From Plecoglossus altivelis (lineage: Eukaryota; Chordata; Actinopteri; Osmeriformes; Plecoglossidae): a DNA stretch of 64,000 bases. Positions 25,001 through 39,400 of the stretch are shown here, piece by piece (positions within the stretch are counted from its first letter, which is position 1; each line of letters opens with the position of its first letter). The notes under the pieces were generated by a model, which did not search any database, was not told where the DNA came from, and worked only from the letters and a program-made list of their open reading frames with translations. A program made the translations under genes and the position numbers. The stretch is taken from assembly GCA_036571765.1 (NCBI GenBank), contig BROE01000005.1, forward strand, positions 7,031,071 to 7,095,070. Direction: 5' to 3'.

Positions 25001-26290
25001 TTCACTCTGACAAGGTTAACCTTTCACACTCCATACGGTGCTTTAACATTTGGCTCTCATTTTGATGTGGCCAGCCAGTCTATCGGCCAGCAAGGGTTAC
25101 TCTTAATGATGGAGAGCTTAATCCGAGAGAGCTTCACTGAGCGGTTCCCCGGCCAGGAAAGGTCACCTCAATCCAATGTTATTGGAAAGGGGTTCAAAGC
25201 CTCAAGAAATATCACTTTGCTCATTTGCACTTCTTCCCTGTTTGTTTCTATAGGACAGGAGTATTACATTTCTCCCTCCTGGGCTCATTGACCTGTGATG
25301 CAGCCATGGTCTTTGGGAAATTATAAATGTGTTGCCAAGCGATGTGATTGAAGGTGTCAGTCAAATGGTTAATGAGCAGAGAAGGACTCACATTCACAAC
25401 ATGAAACACGTCTGTGTTTGTGTTTGGTTTATAAGTGTTCCAGAAAAGTGGAGATGATTCAATCATGTGTAGAATTATGGAAATGAGCAATGGCTGTTTT
25501 TAAAGATGTAAAAGATCAGTTTGCGCGTCTTATTCAACCAGACTGCAGTGGACATGGTTGATTCTTGACCTCCCTGACCAATCAGGTGGTAGAGTTTATC
25601 AGAGGTGCCCTTCTAACCCTCCCACCCGAACATCATGCTGGACTTAAATATTCCCTCAGTCTGTTTCTGACAGCATCGGCAGAGCAGAGAGATGGGCTGT
25701 TATCCTTACTTGATCGTCATCTTTGAAATGTGGGCACAGAGCTAGACCTACACGTGTCACATACCCTCTGCTGCTCTTACAACCCTCTGTCAAGTGGAGA
25801 GGTTGAAATATTTATTAACTTCTAAGTGTGCAAAAAGATTGGATAGATGAGCTGTCCTTTTATTTCGGCAAGGAGAGTCCAACTAGATCTGAAAATGGCA
25901 TGCCAATCACGTAGGGCTTGTTCAAAGCAAATAAAAAATCGGCTACACGAAGAACCTTTTTGTAAGGGAAAGTTACCACTAAGTAACTTTCTGCTGCTCG
26001 CAGGAGATTGAAACAGGATTGACCGATGGGTGACGTAAGCGAGCGACTTGATCTGGCGGTTATATATCTGCTTTCTCCACTTTAGAGTGTAAATTTGATC
26101 ACAGATGATATCCGTCAAGTTTGGCGTGAGCAGCGTTTGCTCTGGCTTCCCTCCAGAGGGAGAATGAGACGGCATCTGTCAAAAAAGAGCCTGTTTTAAA
26201 GAGCTGTCAGTCACCACTGCTGGGGATGCAGGACTTGGCAGAGATCCCCCGCAGCAGCCTCGCTCGGGAACGTTTGTCTGCAGCTCCCAG
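22100..26290. other. Non-coding DNA, no supportable gene
   Basis: Both strands lack recognisable coding sequence. The longest frames are a 117-codon minus-strand frame at 25822-26175 and a 95-codon minus-strand frame at 24143-24430. Neither has a known motif. No tandem repeats of note occur. Confidence 0.65.
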
Positions 26291-26299
26291 ACAGTTCAA

Positions 26300-26520
26300 G
26301 GTTAATTGATGTACATCATAAAATATTGACACCAAAATGATCACTTACAGCCACTGTGACTTAGCAAGCACCACCTCCGTGATCTGCATGTCAACCGCGG
26401 CATTGGTAAATATGCATTGCTTGATATGGCAGCGCGGATATGGAAATAGCCCAAGCCCCCTGAAGTTAGTCATTTGCACATTTTAGGAAGTAGGTTAATG
26501 AATCCTAGTTAATGGAAAAA
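26300..26520. promoter_or_regulatory. Candidate conserved non-coding element
   Basis: This repeat-free segment contains gttaattgatg, atatgcatt, aaaatgatcac and gttaatgaatcc-type homeodomain/octamer-like cores, and stops occur in all frames. The suggestion rests on composition only. Confidence 0.2.
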
Positions 26521-27464
26521 GTTTCCTCTCCCCCTGAAGAGCCCACAGTAATGATTTGATTTATGAATGGCTGCAGGAGGAACGCAGTCGATCATTCTCT
26601 TTACCTCTGAGGGCCTGGTTGGACTGGCACAGGCTGCGTCTTGTGCTCTCATCCCCCAACCCGGTCCTGGAGAAACCCTGGCACCGTATACATGTCAAAG
26701 GCACGCTTGCTTTCGTACGCTGTCAACATCCCAAACAGACAGATGAGATATATTTAAAAAAATGAAACAAATGATTAACTGGAAACTCTTTTCTAAATTC
26801 TGAATGAGCACGCAGCTCTGAGCTCAGTCTTTGTCAGCTCAACATGACCATGTTGTAACCGTAGGCTGTAAATTGAAGTGTGTTTATGTGTTATTTGGCT
26901 CGTGAGAGTAATCGCCAGGGGACATTATCATCATCGCCACACATTGAGAGGCTTTGTCCGTTTTGTTTGTTGACTCATTGTAATCTTCTTCTTGCTGTAA
27001 TCCAGAGCCTTTGGAGACAACTAGACACTTACTTTGATTACTAGGCTGCCCCCTGTGTCCGGGTGGTGGTACTACTAGCAGGGTGGAAGATGTGTGGATC
27101 AGCATTGTAACTCAGTACATAAGGACTTTCCTTTTTCCTATTTGTATTGGTATTAACACAGCTGATGATCCTATCTGAATACCGTTGACAGTCCCTAACA
27201 TCAACTCTAGTCTCTGATGTCAATCACGTAAACGTGGTTTACATATTGATGTTTTAATTAGGTTAAGTGATAAGACTGCGTGTGCCTAGAGCCATAACTA
27301 CAATGTAGAGTTATAAGATAGTGTAGTAGTTCATGAGGGAGCATCTCTCTGTGATAGCATCTATGTGGCTGGTGTCAGTGAATGACTACATGCCGAGATC
27401 ACTTACTGGAATTAGAAAGAGCTGGGGTGTGCGGAAAGCTCCTTCCAGTACAAATGAAATGGGT

Positions 27465-27615
27465 ATTTTTAAGTGGGCTTTAATGAGCGGTTGCCAATCA
27501 AATTAATGAAATAATTGCTCCCGCTTAATTACAATGATGCACTGCTAGTTTTGCGCACAGTATGTTGCTTTGCCCTCATCCCATGACATTTGTGTGGAAT
27601 ACAAGCCGCTGATTA
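27465..27615. promoter_or_regulatory. Candidate conserved non-coding element with clustered homeodomain-type sites
   Basis: Within about 70 bases there are ttaatgagcgg, ccaatcaaattaatg, ataattgc and gcttaattaca, a dense cluster of TAAT/ATTA cores plus a CCAAT box. No coding frame or repeat explains it. This is the most enhancer-like stretch I noticed in the desert. Confidence 0.3.
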
Positions 27616-28850
27616 AACGTCTAATGAATGCATAGCGCCCTAGGGGAGCCCTCACAGCAATGCAAACTGTCTGATTCCTCAACGGCTTCGCTTCCAAATG
27701 TTAACGCTGTACATTGTTTCAGTGCCGCTTGGTTATTATTTAAATCTACAACGCGCAAAACGAATGTACGTAATGTCAAGGCAGACAGTTCTTCTCTTTG
27801 CCCATCCTGGTAACTGTTGGTAGATGTGCATGTCCTTTTCCCCATAAACTTCCCTTTCCAGTCAGACAGTGAACTGATACAATCAGCAGGATATTACAGA
27901 CTGTTTCTCTGGGTCGGACCATGTCCTCTGGTATCTGTTGTGTGCATGACTGTCAGGAAAAGGAAAATCGACGGTAAATTAGATCAAGGATGCTGATCCT
28001 AATGATGAAGCCGCTCTTGTACGCCACAATTATTAGAATGTACAGCTCCACTGTTACAATTGAGATGCATATCTCAATGTGCTTCAATTTAATTCGTTTC
28101 CAAGTCAGACAGAGATGTATCTCAGGATGTTGGTGCCGTTTAATGACATTTAAAAGTTGCCAGCAACCGAGAATCATTGACAGAGATGGAAAGAGTTGGA
28201 GAGATATGGGAAAAGAGAGAGCGAGAGAGCTAGAGAGAGAGATGCTGATAAACACCAACTGCCTCAGCAAATACACCTGCCCATAAACACCCCGCTCTCC
28301 TGTTGAGTCTCAGTGCCAATCTCTCAAGGAAAGTCTCTCCACACATCACTGCATCCTTCACAAACCCAGAGGACAGTCCAGGAGGCCATACTACCAATGC
28401 TAGTAATATGTCCAAGGGCTAACTTAAGATGACTTTCAATTGAAGGCAAATCAACCACCTCTTCCAATCTCCTTCTCACAGTGAGTGTTTACCCAGGTAA
28501 CCAATACAAACCATGTCACATCATGTCAAGGCACCTATCGGCAACACTCTCAATGTATTCAGGCTCATGCACACCTGGCCCACAGGGCCACCCTGTGGTT
28601 TTGTTTTCTCTCTGACTCGGGGGACCGGGTATTGCCTTGTTGAGACTCTGAGGAGATGTTTGCCCTCTGCCTCTAAACCTCCATGTGTAGCGAGTTCTGT
28701 GTCACAGCGCGATGTGAAAGGATATTAGGATCTCTCCCACTCACCCTGACCCTGCATCTCTTCCCCTCTGTCTGTCCTCTTCTCTCTATCAGACACAACA
28801 ACAAAGACAGGTTGCCTGAGGCGTTTGCTGGCTCATCTGGTGCCTGGCTG

Positions 28851-29219
<369 letters not shown>

Positions 29220-29538
29220 GGGGGTTGTAGAGGAGGTGTTTTTGTTCGTTGTGAGGATCTTTTTATACATCTGTTTCCCTTCCCTCTTGACTTCATGAGC
29301 CAGGACCTGACATGACACTTTACGACTCACTTCCTAGATTCATACTGGAGAGAGGATAGAAGCAGCAATGATGTGAAAAGAGAAATTCCACCTGAGAATA
29401 TGTTACTCTCCAACATTATTGATCCCCCAACATCATTAATGTGTACCATGGGTTATAAAAATGACGGGAACACCCTGATGTTCCATGTAGGTTCTGTCTG
29501 TCTGCCTTAAAACCTGTGCACATACATTACTTGAGCGG

Positions 29539-29562
29539 AATAATAATAATAATAATAATAAT
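29539..29562. repeat. (AAT)8 microsatellite
   Basis: Eight AAT units are followed by acgttttattcatat. The AAT-run-plus-ttttatt arrangement recalls a repeat family common in teleosts, where such runs precede a ttttatttatat segment. That link is an inference from memory. Confidence 0.9.
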
Positions 29563-29569
29563 ACGTTTT

Positions 29570-32500
29570 ATTCATATCAACCTGAGAGGACCGAAATGCA
29601 AACTCAAATTTGTTCGATGGTTGTACTGTTTAATACAACAACTGTAAAACAGTAATGTATAGAACCAATAGCCTCTTCATAGAGAATTGTAGAAACATCT
29701 GAACATACATTATTAAGTTCACACAGAAGAAGTCAAAACGAACAAGGAAGAAGCTATTAACTAACGTAAACATGGTTGCTTTCCTTCACTAAGACAGACT
29801 GAGAGTGAATGACATTACCGCAGAGCAGACTGTGTAATCTCTTTAGTTGCGTGATTCTGAGTCACATAAAGGATGGACAATGTTTCCTAATCGCTGCGAG
29901 TCCTTGTCATCTTCTGTGCTCATTTGCTCTCTGGTTGTCTTAATCTCCCATGTAGAAGCATCATGCAGTGTCGACTCTTGCCGGGTGATTAGACAGGGAG
30001 GGGAAAGTTGAAGACGCAAAGGCCCCTGAGTTATTTATGGATCAGACAGATTGGGGGAGAGAGGCCTTGTGACTTGTCTCTCTTTTCCACACAGCTTAGA
30101 CATGGATGATCTGGATTACACACACCCTCAGACAAAACTTAAGGATTGTGCCTACTGATCGTCTAGCCTTCTGGTTAGAAATCCACTCTGCCAGAATTAG
30201 AATTAGAAGTTTCCAAAAAGACACAGTGTGAAACAAGTTACCACGAGAGCTTGCAGTCGGACCGATCTGTATTTGCTTTAGTGAAGTGAAGTCATTGCAT
30301 ATTTATAAAGCCCATAATTAAGGTGAGTGTGTGTGTGTGCATGTGTGTGTGTGTGTCTGCCCTCCACTCTGTGCTTTCATTATACTGCCTTCCACCTCTC
30401 TGGCTATCGTCCAAGAGGTTTGAGGCAGTGATCGGCCTGTGTGAGAGAAAGGAAAGGAGGAGTGGTGGTGGAGGGGGGCAGGCGGATTTGCGAGGCTCTA
30501 TTACCATCATGCTATTGTAAAAGGCTTCTCTGGATCATATCAAAGGCCTTGCTGAGCACGGAGCAGAGTAGCTGCTTGTTTCGTTAGCTTGAGCTGTGGC
30601 TGTGTTGGAGGTAGAGGAGGATGACATTCATCAGAGGGCTGGGCCATCTCTAATGGACTTGGCCCGCGCCAACCAACCCACCCCCTTTCCCGCCTCCCCC
30701 TCATCTTTCTCCTTCTCTGTCTATACAGAATGAGGCCTCTGAGAGCAGGGCAGTTTAGGGGCGTCATGCCTGGTCTCCTCTCTCCCCCTTCTGTTACTCC
30801 ACCACTCATCCTCCCATTACCCAGGATGCACCAGGACTGCATAGTGCGGCAGCAAGACAAGGCTGGCCCACCTGACGCTGCATGAATATGCATGGAGGTT
30901 AACTGATGCACTGCTCTCTAATGACGATGAGGGAGAGAGGGGCGCGGGTACAGGGGCTCGCAGGAATACTGTCTTGACAGAACATTGCATTTAATCCCAC
31001 AGTGAGTTCTCGTCTTTAATTACTTTGGGCCCTTACAGCAAGACAGAGCTCTGACTGCCGCTCCTCCCCCATGAGCGTCTCTCCCCCGTCTGATGCTCTG
31101 GGTTTGTGTCGCTCTCTCCTCGTCCTGCTCATCAGGAGGAGCTGTGCTTCACAGAGACATGAGGATTACTATTCCACATGTGCTCAGCTTGTTTCTGTTT
31201 GCTGTTTCCTATTCAGCATGTAGGCTAACCTCTCAATTTATTCCTCCTTGTCTTTCTGCCAATTAGGTTTTACTCAAACGTGATTATAAAGAATAAATGC
31301 TGGAGTTCGGCTTCACTAGAGGGTGACACATCAGTTTACCTAAGGCAAGGCTTTCAAACTTTGGAGAGAAAATCAAATGAAGCTAATTTTAAGGGATATG
31401 CTTTTAATTTTGAGCTTTTGCATAAACACAGTGGTGCATTTCAGATTAAAATCCTCAAATGTGCGGCAGCCATGAAATCACTTTAATTAGACTAGCTGAC
31501 AATCCACCGGGGTCTCTGAATATACCGGACCCTTATGGCGATGACAAAAACCTTGACATGGTAGTGTTAATGTTCACAGGTTCTCTCATCAGGATTTTGA
31601 AGGATTCTTACCCAACGCCGGGGGAGTTTGTTGAGGAAGAGTTTAATTTATACTGTATATATATATTTCATGCATGTGCGACATTGCTTTCACAGGGTGG
31701 GGTAGTTACTAAGGAGAGGTCATGTTAAAAGAGTAAAGGCTGCTTTCGAAGGTCAGCGTTGGTGACTGACGGACAGAATGACAGCTGTTGCTTTCTGAAG
31801 AAAGGTCAATCAATCAGACCACAGCATTTAGATCTCTGCAAAGTTAAATAAGCAGCAATAATCCCAGCCTGTCCTACAATAGGGATACCTGGCCTGCGCA
31901 ACCATATTTTGCATTTAACTCTTCCGTCTCCTATATACTAGGATGTAAGTAGTGGGAGTGCTTCTAGCCTTGTGTTAGCTTGCTGTGCTGCTTTCACTGG
32001 TGATGACAGAGACAAGCCCTCCAACAGCACTATTACAGCATGAGTTTTCACTGCAGTTCTACAAGCCAAAACACAAACTGGAACAACAAAGATTTTATTG
32101 TTTCCTGGCCTGGGTAGGTTTTTATCAGTGATCATTCCTTCTTCAGTACCCCGTATACAAACCAAACAGCAATTTATTTGACAGCAATTGCTTCTGGATA
32201 CATATTCATATGCAGAACCTGTTATGATCAGAATTAATTAGACAGATGATCAAAGAGGGGAAACCTCAATACAGCTCTTGATTTTACCCAGAAGACATCA
32301 GGCGACACCTCGACCACGACAAGGCTTTTTAGTCACTCTGTGGAATTATTTTGACGCAACGAAGCAATTACCTGTGTTATAGAAATGTTGTACAAACACA
32401 ACGCGGTTTAATTGAAACCATCCAACCATTGTTCAGTCCGACAGCTTTAATTTACAGAGATTAAGCAACTTCGCGTTGACCTTGTTCAGTTTGGACAAGG

Positions 32501-33460
32501 GTCACTGCCCTTACCACTGTCTAAGATGCCTTCAATCAAGCTTGGGCTACAGCTACTTTATACTACCTGCTCAGTTACGGGGGAGGAAGTGCTTTTCTTC
32601 CTTTTACTTTACGACCCCTCTATTTCTTTGAAACAGAGAAAGAAAAGAGAAAGAGAGAAAAAAAGCGGTCTATGTAAACAATTCTGCAGTCAACAGCTTG
32701 GCACGCCTCTCTGTTGTGAGAGAGCAGCCATATTGATTACACCACGCTGCCCTGCTCACTCCAGCCCTGCTCTCTGTTGCCTGCATCAGATTGTGAGCGC
32801 ACAGCCGATGGGTTCACCATTCACCATGGCCTTGGAGAGGGGAGAGTCCACCGCTGCAATTATGACTGGAGACCAGGCCACGAGTACTATGTGATGGCTT
32901 TGTGTGCTGGGACCCTTGGCTATAGGACTCTAAATCCTGCTGTTAAGCACCTTTAGTGGAGTGTGAAATACACAGCCCTGCACTTGATTATATATGGATT
33001 CCATTTGCTGGTTGGCCGTGTGGCGTTCAGGGCTGCACACAGTCAAATGGGACAGTGTAGTCACCCCAGTGGTGAAGTCACATTCACACACAGATCAACT
33101 GTAATTGATATTAATTGCTTGTCACTCGGCTGGCGATAATTTTATTTTTTATGCTTGAAAACGTTTTTGAACTTACTTTAAAAGGTTGTTGCTCAACTTT
33201 ATAGTACCTGCCTGCCTGCATCCTGAGTTATTGACTAACTGAATGTCTGACGGACAGAATAAACACTTTGTATGATAGCTACTGTAAGTAAAAGTCACAA
33301 GCAACCCTGCCAGCCTTTTAATGACATTTTAGCAGCAGTCCATTAAATGACTTTCTGGAATAGAGGGCACATTAAATTAGTAAACGACAGACTCCCCAAA
33401 CACACTGTAATGGGCTGGACAGACAATGACAGTACAGACAGTTTTGATTAAACGTTTGCC
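29570..33460. other. Non-coding DNA, no supportable gene
   Basis: No recognisable coding sequence on either strand. Frames of 122-123 codons (30540-30911 on -, 32526-32894 on +) lack domains and have no matching splice structure. A GT run occurs at 30326-30356. A homeodomain-core-rich patch near 32210-32460 and atgaatatgcat near 30884 are noted without further support. Confidence 0.65.
30326..30356. repeat. (GT)n microsatellite
   Basis: A GT run with a single GCAT interruption. Confidence 0.9.
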
Positions 33461-33470
33461 TCAGGAGCAT

Positions 33471-33508
33471 GTGTGTGTGTGTTTGTGTGTGCATGTGTCT
33501 GTGTGTGT
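33471..33508. repeat. Interrupted (GT)n microsatellite
   Basis: GT units with TTT, GCAT and CT interruptions. Confidence 0.9.
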
Positions 33509-33647
33509 CCACGCTTTATCATAGAAGAAAAAGGGAGTGTTGATTACATTCCAAAAAGAGCTGTTCAATAGCTGCAGTGGGTTGGTCCCTTGGCATTGCC
33601 CTAGGCTGAGATGCTGCTTTAGATTGGCCGGTCCAAACACCCAATCT

Positions 33648-33900
33648 GATGAGCTACCTCCACCACGTCTCTCCATCTCTGATGAGCTACCTCCACCACG
33701 TCTCTCCATCTCTGATGAGCTACCTCCACCTCATCTCTCCATCTCTGATGAGCTACCTCCACCACGTCTCTCCATCTCCAATGGGCTACCTCCACCACAT
33801 CTGTCCATAGCTGCTCACATGAGCTACCTCAACCACATCTCTCCATCATCTCATGTGACTTACCTCCAACCACACAGCCTTCATCTCATATGAGCGACCT
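33648..33900. repeat. 33-bp minisatellite
   Basis: The unit gatgagctacctccaccacg plus tctctccatctct starts at 33648, 33681, 33714, 33747 and (as aatgggctacc) 33780, exactly 33 bases apart. Degenerate copies of changed length continue to about 33900. Because 33 is divisible by three, a + strand frame reads an 11-residue repeat (DELPPPRLSIS). Nothing else supports translation. Confidence 0.93.
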
Positions 33901-36417
33901 TCAACCACCACCACCTAGGTAGCAGCCTGTTCCCGGCCTGCGCCGTGTGTATAGAAAGGATGATATTGTAACTCAACAAGGTGCTCTGCGAGTAGAAGAA
34001 AAGAGCTACAGACAGCATTATGAGCTGAATACTGTCAGAGGAGGGAAGCTCTTTGAAGACTTACACCCTAATCCTGCTGGCTGCACCCCCCCAGCTCTGG
34101 CTCAGCTTGTGTTCCCAGACTCTAAGCCCTTCTTCTACTGAAGCCTTGGGAGAAAGGTCAATACAAAGAATACTGTAGGGAGGATGAGGGCTGTGTCTGC
34201 GTTGAGGTGGGTATATTGAGTATTTGGATTCTGTGGTTTGTACTTCTCTACAGTACCAATACTAAGTCAGTTGTCGTCCTTCAAGAACGATCCAAATTCA
34301 ATATGCGCTGTGCGATTCACCACTCGCGCAATAACAATCAACATTATTCATTGCATTCTTTGTGTTCATACTGAAACTCTTGTCCAGCTGATAACATCAT
34401 TAGTTAGTCACAAACCAGAATGTTCCTGACGTGATGTCATCTGTTATTACAACTATTACATATTCATCTATTCATAAATATACTGATTATATCAATTAAC
34501 CTGTTGCCGTTCCTGAGGTAAGATGTATTCTTCACTGAGCTTCTCTACATTTGGAATATAGTGATGAATGTTCCTAGAGTCCACAGTTACAGAAGCTGTT
34601 CCTCCGTGATGTTAGTGCTTGTCTGGCAGCCGCAGCAGCAGTCAGTTTGAGCAGAGTGATTCAAACAGATGCGGAACTCTGCTGGACATGTACCACATGA
34701 AGAGCACCATTTTGTCCAGCATCAAGAGTTCTGGTGTTGGTCCAAGAGTCTAATTACACATCATACATGCTCCATTACAGCAATGCTCATCTGCATGGTC
34801 ACGTCTGTCGGAACAGGAAAAGACCAATGGGTAAAAGGACACGGCGACTAGAGGGCTGGAAACAGAGGCAGGGCTTGTGTGAAGCGCAGCATCAGCGGCG
34901 GTGTTTACAGTCATGCCGAGCCGTGTTTTGTCACGTCTCAGTGGTCTCCTCTGCGTGTGCCGGCCCTGTGTCGAGACGGGCAGCTGTGTGACACAGCTGA
35001 GCCCCTGGGTCAAGGAGAGAAGGATACCTAGGTGCTCTGGTGGAGCTGGAAAAAGAAGTCGTTAACGAGGCTTGAGTGAGGCTGACGGAGAAGGTGGGGG
35101 TGGGGGGCGGGCAGAACGGTTCTCTGTTTCTGAGCGCTGTGTCTTCTTCCCTGCTCATCTGGTGCTTCAACAAACAAAGGCACGAAGGGTCTGGGAGGAC
35201 CAGAGGATGGGAGGAATGTGAGGGTGGCTTCACCTGCAGATAATTGCGAGGTAGTTAGCCTCTGTTTGCTCTGTCAATAATGAGAGCTCCTATGGACCCA
35301 TGGTGCAGTTTGCTCAATGAGTTACTGAAGTGCTTCCAATGTTAGGGGGCGGGGGGAGTGGGTGGGTCTGCGAATGGGATTCTTTTCTGCCTCTACAATT
35401 CAATTACAACCCAGCTTTCCTGGACATGGTAGGGCCTTTCCCTGCCACAGAAAAGAGAAACTCTCTCTTCCAAGGACTTCAAAGCCTGTTGGAATGTTCT
35501 GGTCCCCCATAGCAACTGTAGCTCAAAGGACAGTGGGCACAGCGAATGCCAATTAGGAGCTCCAACGAGGCCCATTATGTCCCAGAGAAACAGAGAGGTT
35601 TCAAAAAGAGGCACCAAGGAGAAAGTAGTGTTTTCTGAAGGATAGTAAAACGTTGTGTATCATTGGATTGCAGGGGTTTGCTTTACCTTTGGCGGGTTGG
35701 CTGTATTTTAAAGGACATGCTAGTTTGTCAAAGACGGGTTACACACCTTCACAGTGTGACTTAAGGTGTCATGGTCGTTGGACACTGTTCCGACTCGAGT
35801 CAGAAGGCATCAGAAACGTCTGGAACGTCCTTCATCTCCTCTCGGTATCCCCCTGGCTCTGCCTCTTAGACCGGGTCATAAAGCGCATGATAGAGTCCTC
35901 CTGGTGTAGTATCAGTTTAACCGTGCATGTGAATCTGCTTTAAAATCCTCCACTTTTACCTGGACGCTGCCCCAAGAAAGACATGTTTCCCTCTCAACTG
36001 GAAAGCAAAGGGATTGTCAGTCAGCAAGTCAGTCTGTTTCAGGCGTTGCAGGAGGTTTCTCCTCTGAAAGACTAGATCGGATCCAAGAAGACCCTCCTAC
36101 AGCCTTCCACACGCACACAAAATCCCCTTTCCTCTCCTATACCTATTACTTCTCCTTTCATCATTCTTCTAGTTCGGCTGTCCACAACACACCTTAGATC
36201 ATCCTTGGGAACTCCTGAGTCCTTACAACTTTTCTCTTGCTTTATTGTTCTTAGGTTCCAAATCTAATAAGCACTGTGGTCGAGCTGACAATCTCCTGCA
36301 CCTCCTCATGAATTACCCACTCGTCCATTGAAACCCCACTGCACGACTGCGAATTGTAACATCGTATGATTTGTTTGATGTACTTGTCATTTTACATTGC
36401 CTGGTAATCACCTTTTT

Positions 36418-36467
36418 CCCCCCCACCCCCCCCCCCCCCCCACTCCCCCCCCCCCCCCCTCCCCCCT
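36418..36467. repeat. Poly-C rich run
   Basis: About 50 bases consist of C interrupted only by single A and T residues. It marks the left boundary of the 3.2-kb duplicated block and reappears in altered form at the start of the second copy (about 39631-39652). Confidence 0.95.
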
Positions 36468-39400
36468 CAATGCGCGTGTCTCACAGCATTCCTTTTAAAT
36501 TTATCCCGCTAATGAGACCATTTCGCAATCAAATATATCTACCTCATTACACTCACCAGTGTGTCTGTGGTCAGCTCAATCAATCACCTGAGGGTGTCTT
36601 GTCTTCTCTTATTTCTAATAACTATCCAGGCTATGTGGCTTTTTCTATCACCTCTGAACTTGGGTAAGACCATTACAACAGTTCAGTGCTTGATGCAACC
36701 TATATTCGATTTTCCTCAAATGGCTGTCACTGTTCTGGCAGAGCCCCTTCAACGCAGAGATCCTTCAGCATCATCATAGAGTGGTTCTATCGAGCTCCTG
36801 TTTGTCAATAGTGTACAAAGCTGGCTGATATGTGAATGGAGCCTACCTGTGACTGATAACGGCCTCGACCAAGACTATGCTCTCAGACTGTTGCCCTCCT
36901 ACATTTAGATCTTGGGGTCAAGTGGAGGTCACGGGTCAGTCATATGTTGCTAGGAAACAGCTCAGAACGTCTACACTTCAACATAACATCATGCAGCAGA
37001 AAAACGGTGTCCAAGTGAAAGCTGAAATGAACCACGGGGTCAACTCGAGTGCTCCTCAAAGACAAACTCTGTGATTGATGGCTGTGGTGCGTTGTCATGG
37101 TCATATTCCGCATCCAATTAGTACTGATCTATTGTTGCTTTGTGGTCTTTTAATGACTGCAGTGGGTAGGAAATGGTGGGCCCTAATATCATTTGTCTTT
37201 GTAATCATGTGTTTATCACTACTGCAGCTCCCCAGGGAAGGCTCTTTAAAACCTGTGCTGTTCTTTATCCTCACCCCTCACCGCACACCAAGTAACCCCC
37301 ATCTCCAGGAGGAAACGTTGACATTCACAGTAATATCATACTGGTCCAAATGCAAAGGTGGGGGAACGCGAATGAATCATCGTTAAAATATGCCTCTCAC
37401 CCTCGTCTCACCCCTGCAGCACTGCAGAACTCTGGGCTCCTGAAACTGTTGTACTTACTGGTAGCGTCTGGAGGAGTTCAGCTTAGACCACAGGTCTTTT
37501 TCTCTGGGTCTTTCTGAGAGAGATGGACTAGTCCAGGAACAACTTCTGGGGTTCGCCCTCCTGTGATATTGAACCACTCAATTCACTTTTATAATTGTTT
37601 CACATGTAGGTAACTTGCTGTATTGAACCTGGAAATCCAATTACCTGGCTGTATATTCATTATCTCAGTCCAGTTAATTGCAATCCCACTTTTATCTGAA
37701 TTAAACCAATTTACAACGACTTAACAGAATACACTTCTCACCTCCATCATCAAATCTTTATGTACCGGACATACTGTTAAACGCTCTATGTGAAGAGCGG
37801 AATGGCTGGTGTTGAGACATGACTTAGTCAGTAGTTTCCACGAATCACTAGAGCCCTGGTTTCTCGTCTCAGATGGATGGATGGAAGTGGGACTGAAGGC
37901 TAGGTGAGACGTCCCATCAAATACTGCTGCATGGTCAGGACAGAACCTCGCTCAGTCGTTTGTCAGCACTGCCTTGACTCCAGGTGGGTTAGTGCAGGAA
38001 GTGAGGCTATTACTGTCGGTAATGTGCTGCCGTTTTCTGGTCCATTGCAACGCGGCCTTCTTGATGTGCAGGAAGGGTGTGCTGTGTGTAGGAAATGTCA
38101 ATGACGATTAGCATGAGAAGAGAGAAGGGCAGGTCACTTGGTGCATATTCAGCAGTTCGACCGGCTGAGCAGCATTAATAATAAAACAACACAGAGAAGG
38201 AAGGGATCGCGGGCCGCTCCGGATCCATTACAAATCAATTGCAGCTCCTTACTCGTGTGAGGGTGTGTGAAATATGCATTCTGCCAACTGTGCCGAGCTC
38301 TAATTAAACAGGTCCTGTGTGGGCTGGGTTTGTTTGTGTGCGTTTGCCGGTAGAGGTCCAAATCACAGCTCTCAGAGAAAGCATACTCTGAATCGTTTAT
38401 TTCTGATCGGCTCACCCAGCTACCTCCATTTCCTCGTCTCTCCCTCTGATCTCCATCCTGAGACTTCTCTGTCACACTCTACCCCCTCCATCCCTCCAGC
38501 CCCATCACATCTAACCACCTCGCTCCACACCTCCCCCCAACCACCCCATCCCCCTCAGCCCCCTGACGCGGGTTGCAGCCAGGGATCTGCGACTATAGGA
38601 CATTCACTGTATTGTCATACTAACACAAGTTGGTACTCCCCCTCCCCTCCCCTAAGCCAACACCAGTCTCTGCCTACCTTCCTTTCCCATTCTTATAAAT
38701 AACCCAGTAAGCATTGGGGTGATATTAAAGGCGAAGCAGACAGATGGCTGCTCTTGTTTACAAGTTCAGCTAAATCACTAGCCTATCAGCCATGACACCC
38801 AGAACAAAGTTGAGCGAGAGAGAGATGGGCCGGGTAACGGATACTTGCGAGGCGTCTGTAATAAACGCCTGGTAGGATCGTTCATCACTGCCCCTGTAGA
38901 TCATATCTGCAGTCGGGGGTCATTAGCGCGAAGATCAAGACTGCACCGAGATTAATGTTCCTTCGCCCGTTTTACATATGCGTCTAAACCGGCACAGAGA
39001 GCCTGCGTTAGACTGTGCTGAGGTGTGGTTAGAGTCAATGCAGCCACTGATGGAGCATCAACATACACATCTTCGGCCTGTGTGACTTGTGGCATGTATA
39101 GATTGAGGCTTATTTAAATGCCCACTTTGAATACTAATGCATGGCCTCCACATAGGAATTCATTATTACTGTTTGGCACTCCAGTAGAGACATCTCTCTT
39201 AAAATGACTGTCTATTGATGAGCATCCGGAGAAGACGCATTGATTATAGCTTTCGGAGCAGAGGACTATCCTTCATTTTCACCAGACATCTCTAAGATCA
39301 GAAAAGCACTGGCTAGTCCATTGATAGAAGCCTTCAGAAGCATTTTATTTGCTTTCACCACATTTGTGGACATTGGTGTATTTTTACCTTTTGCCTGAAC

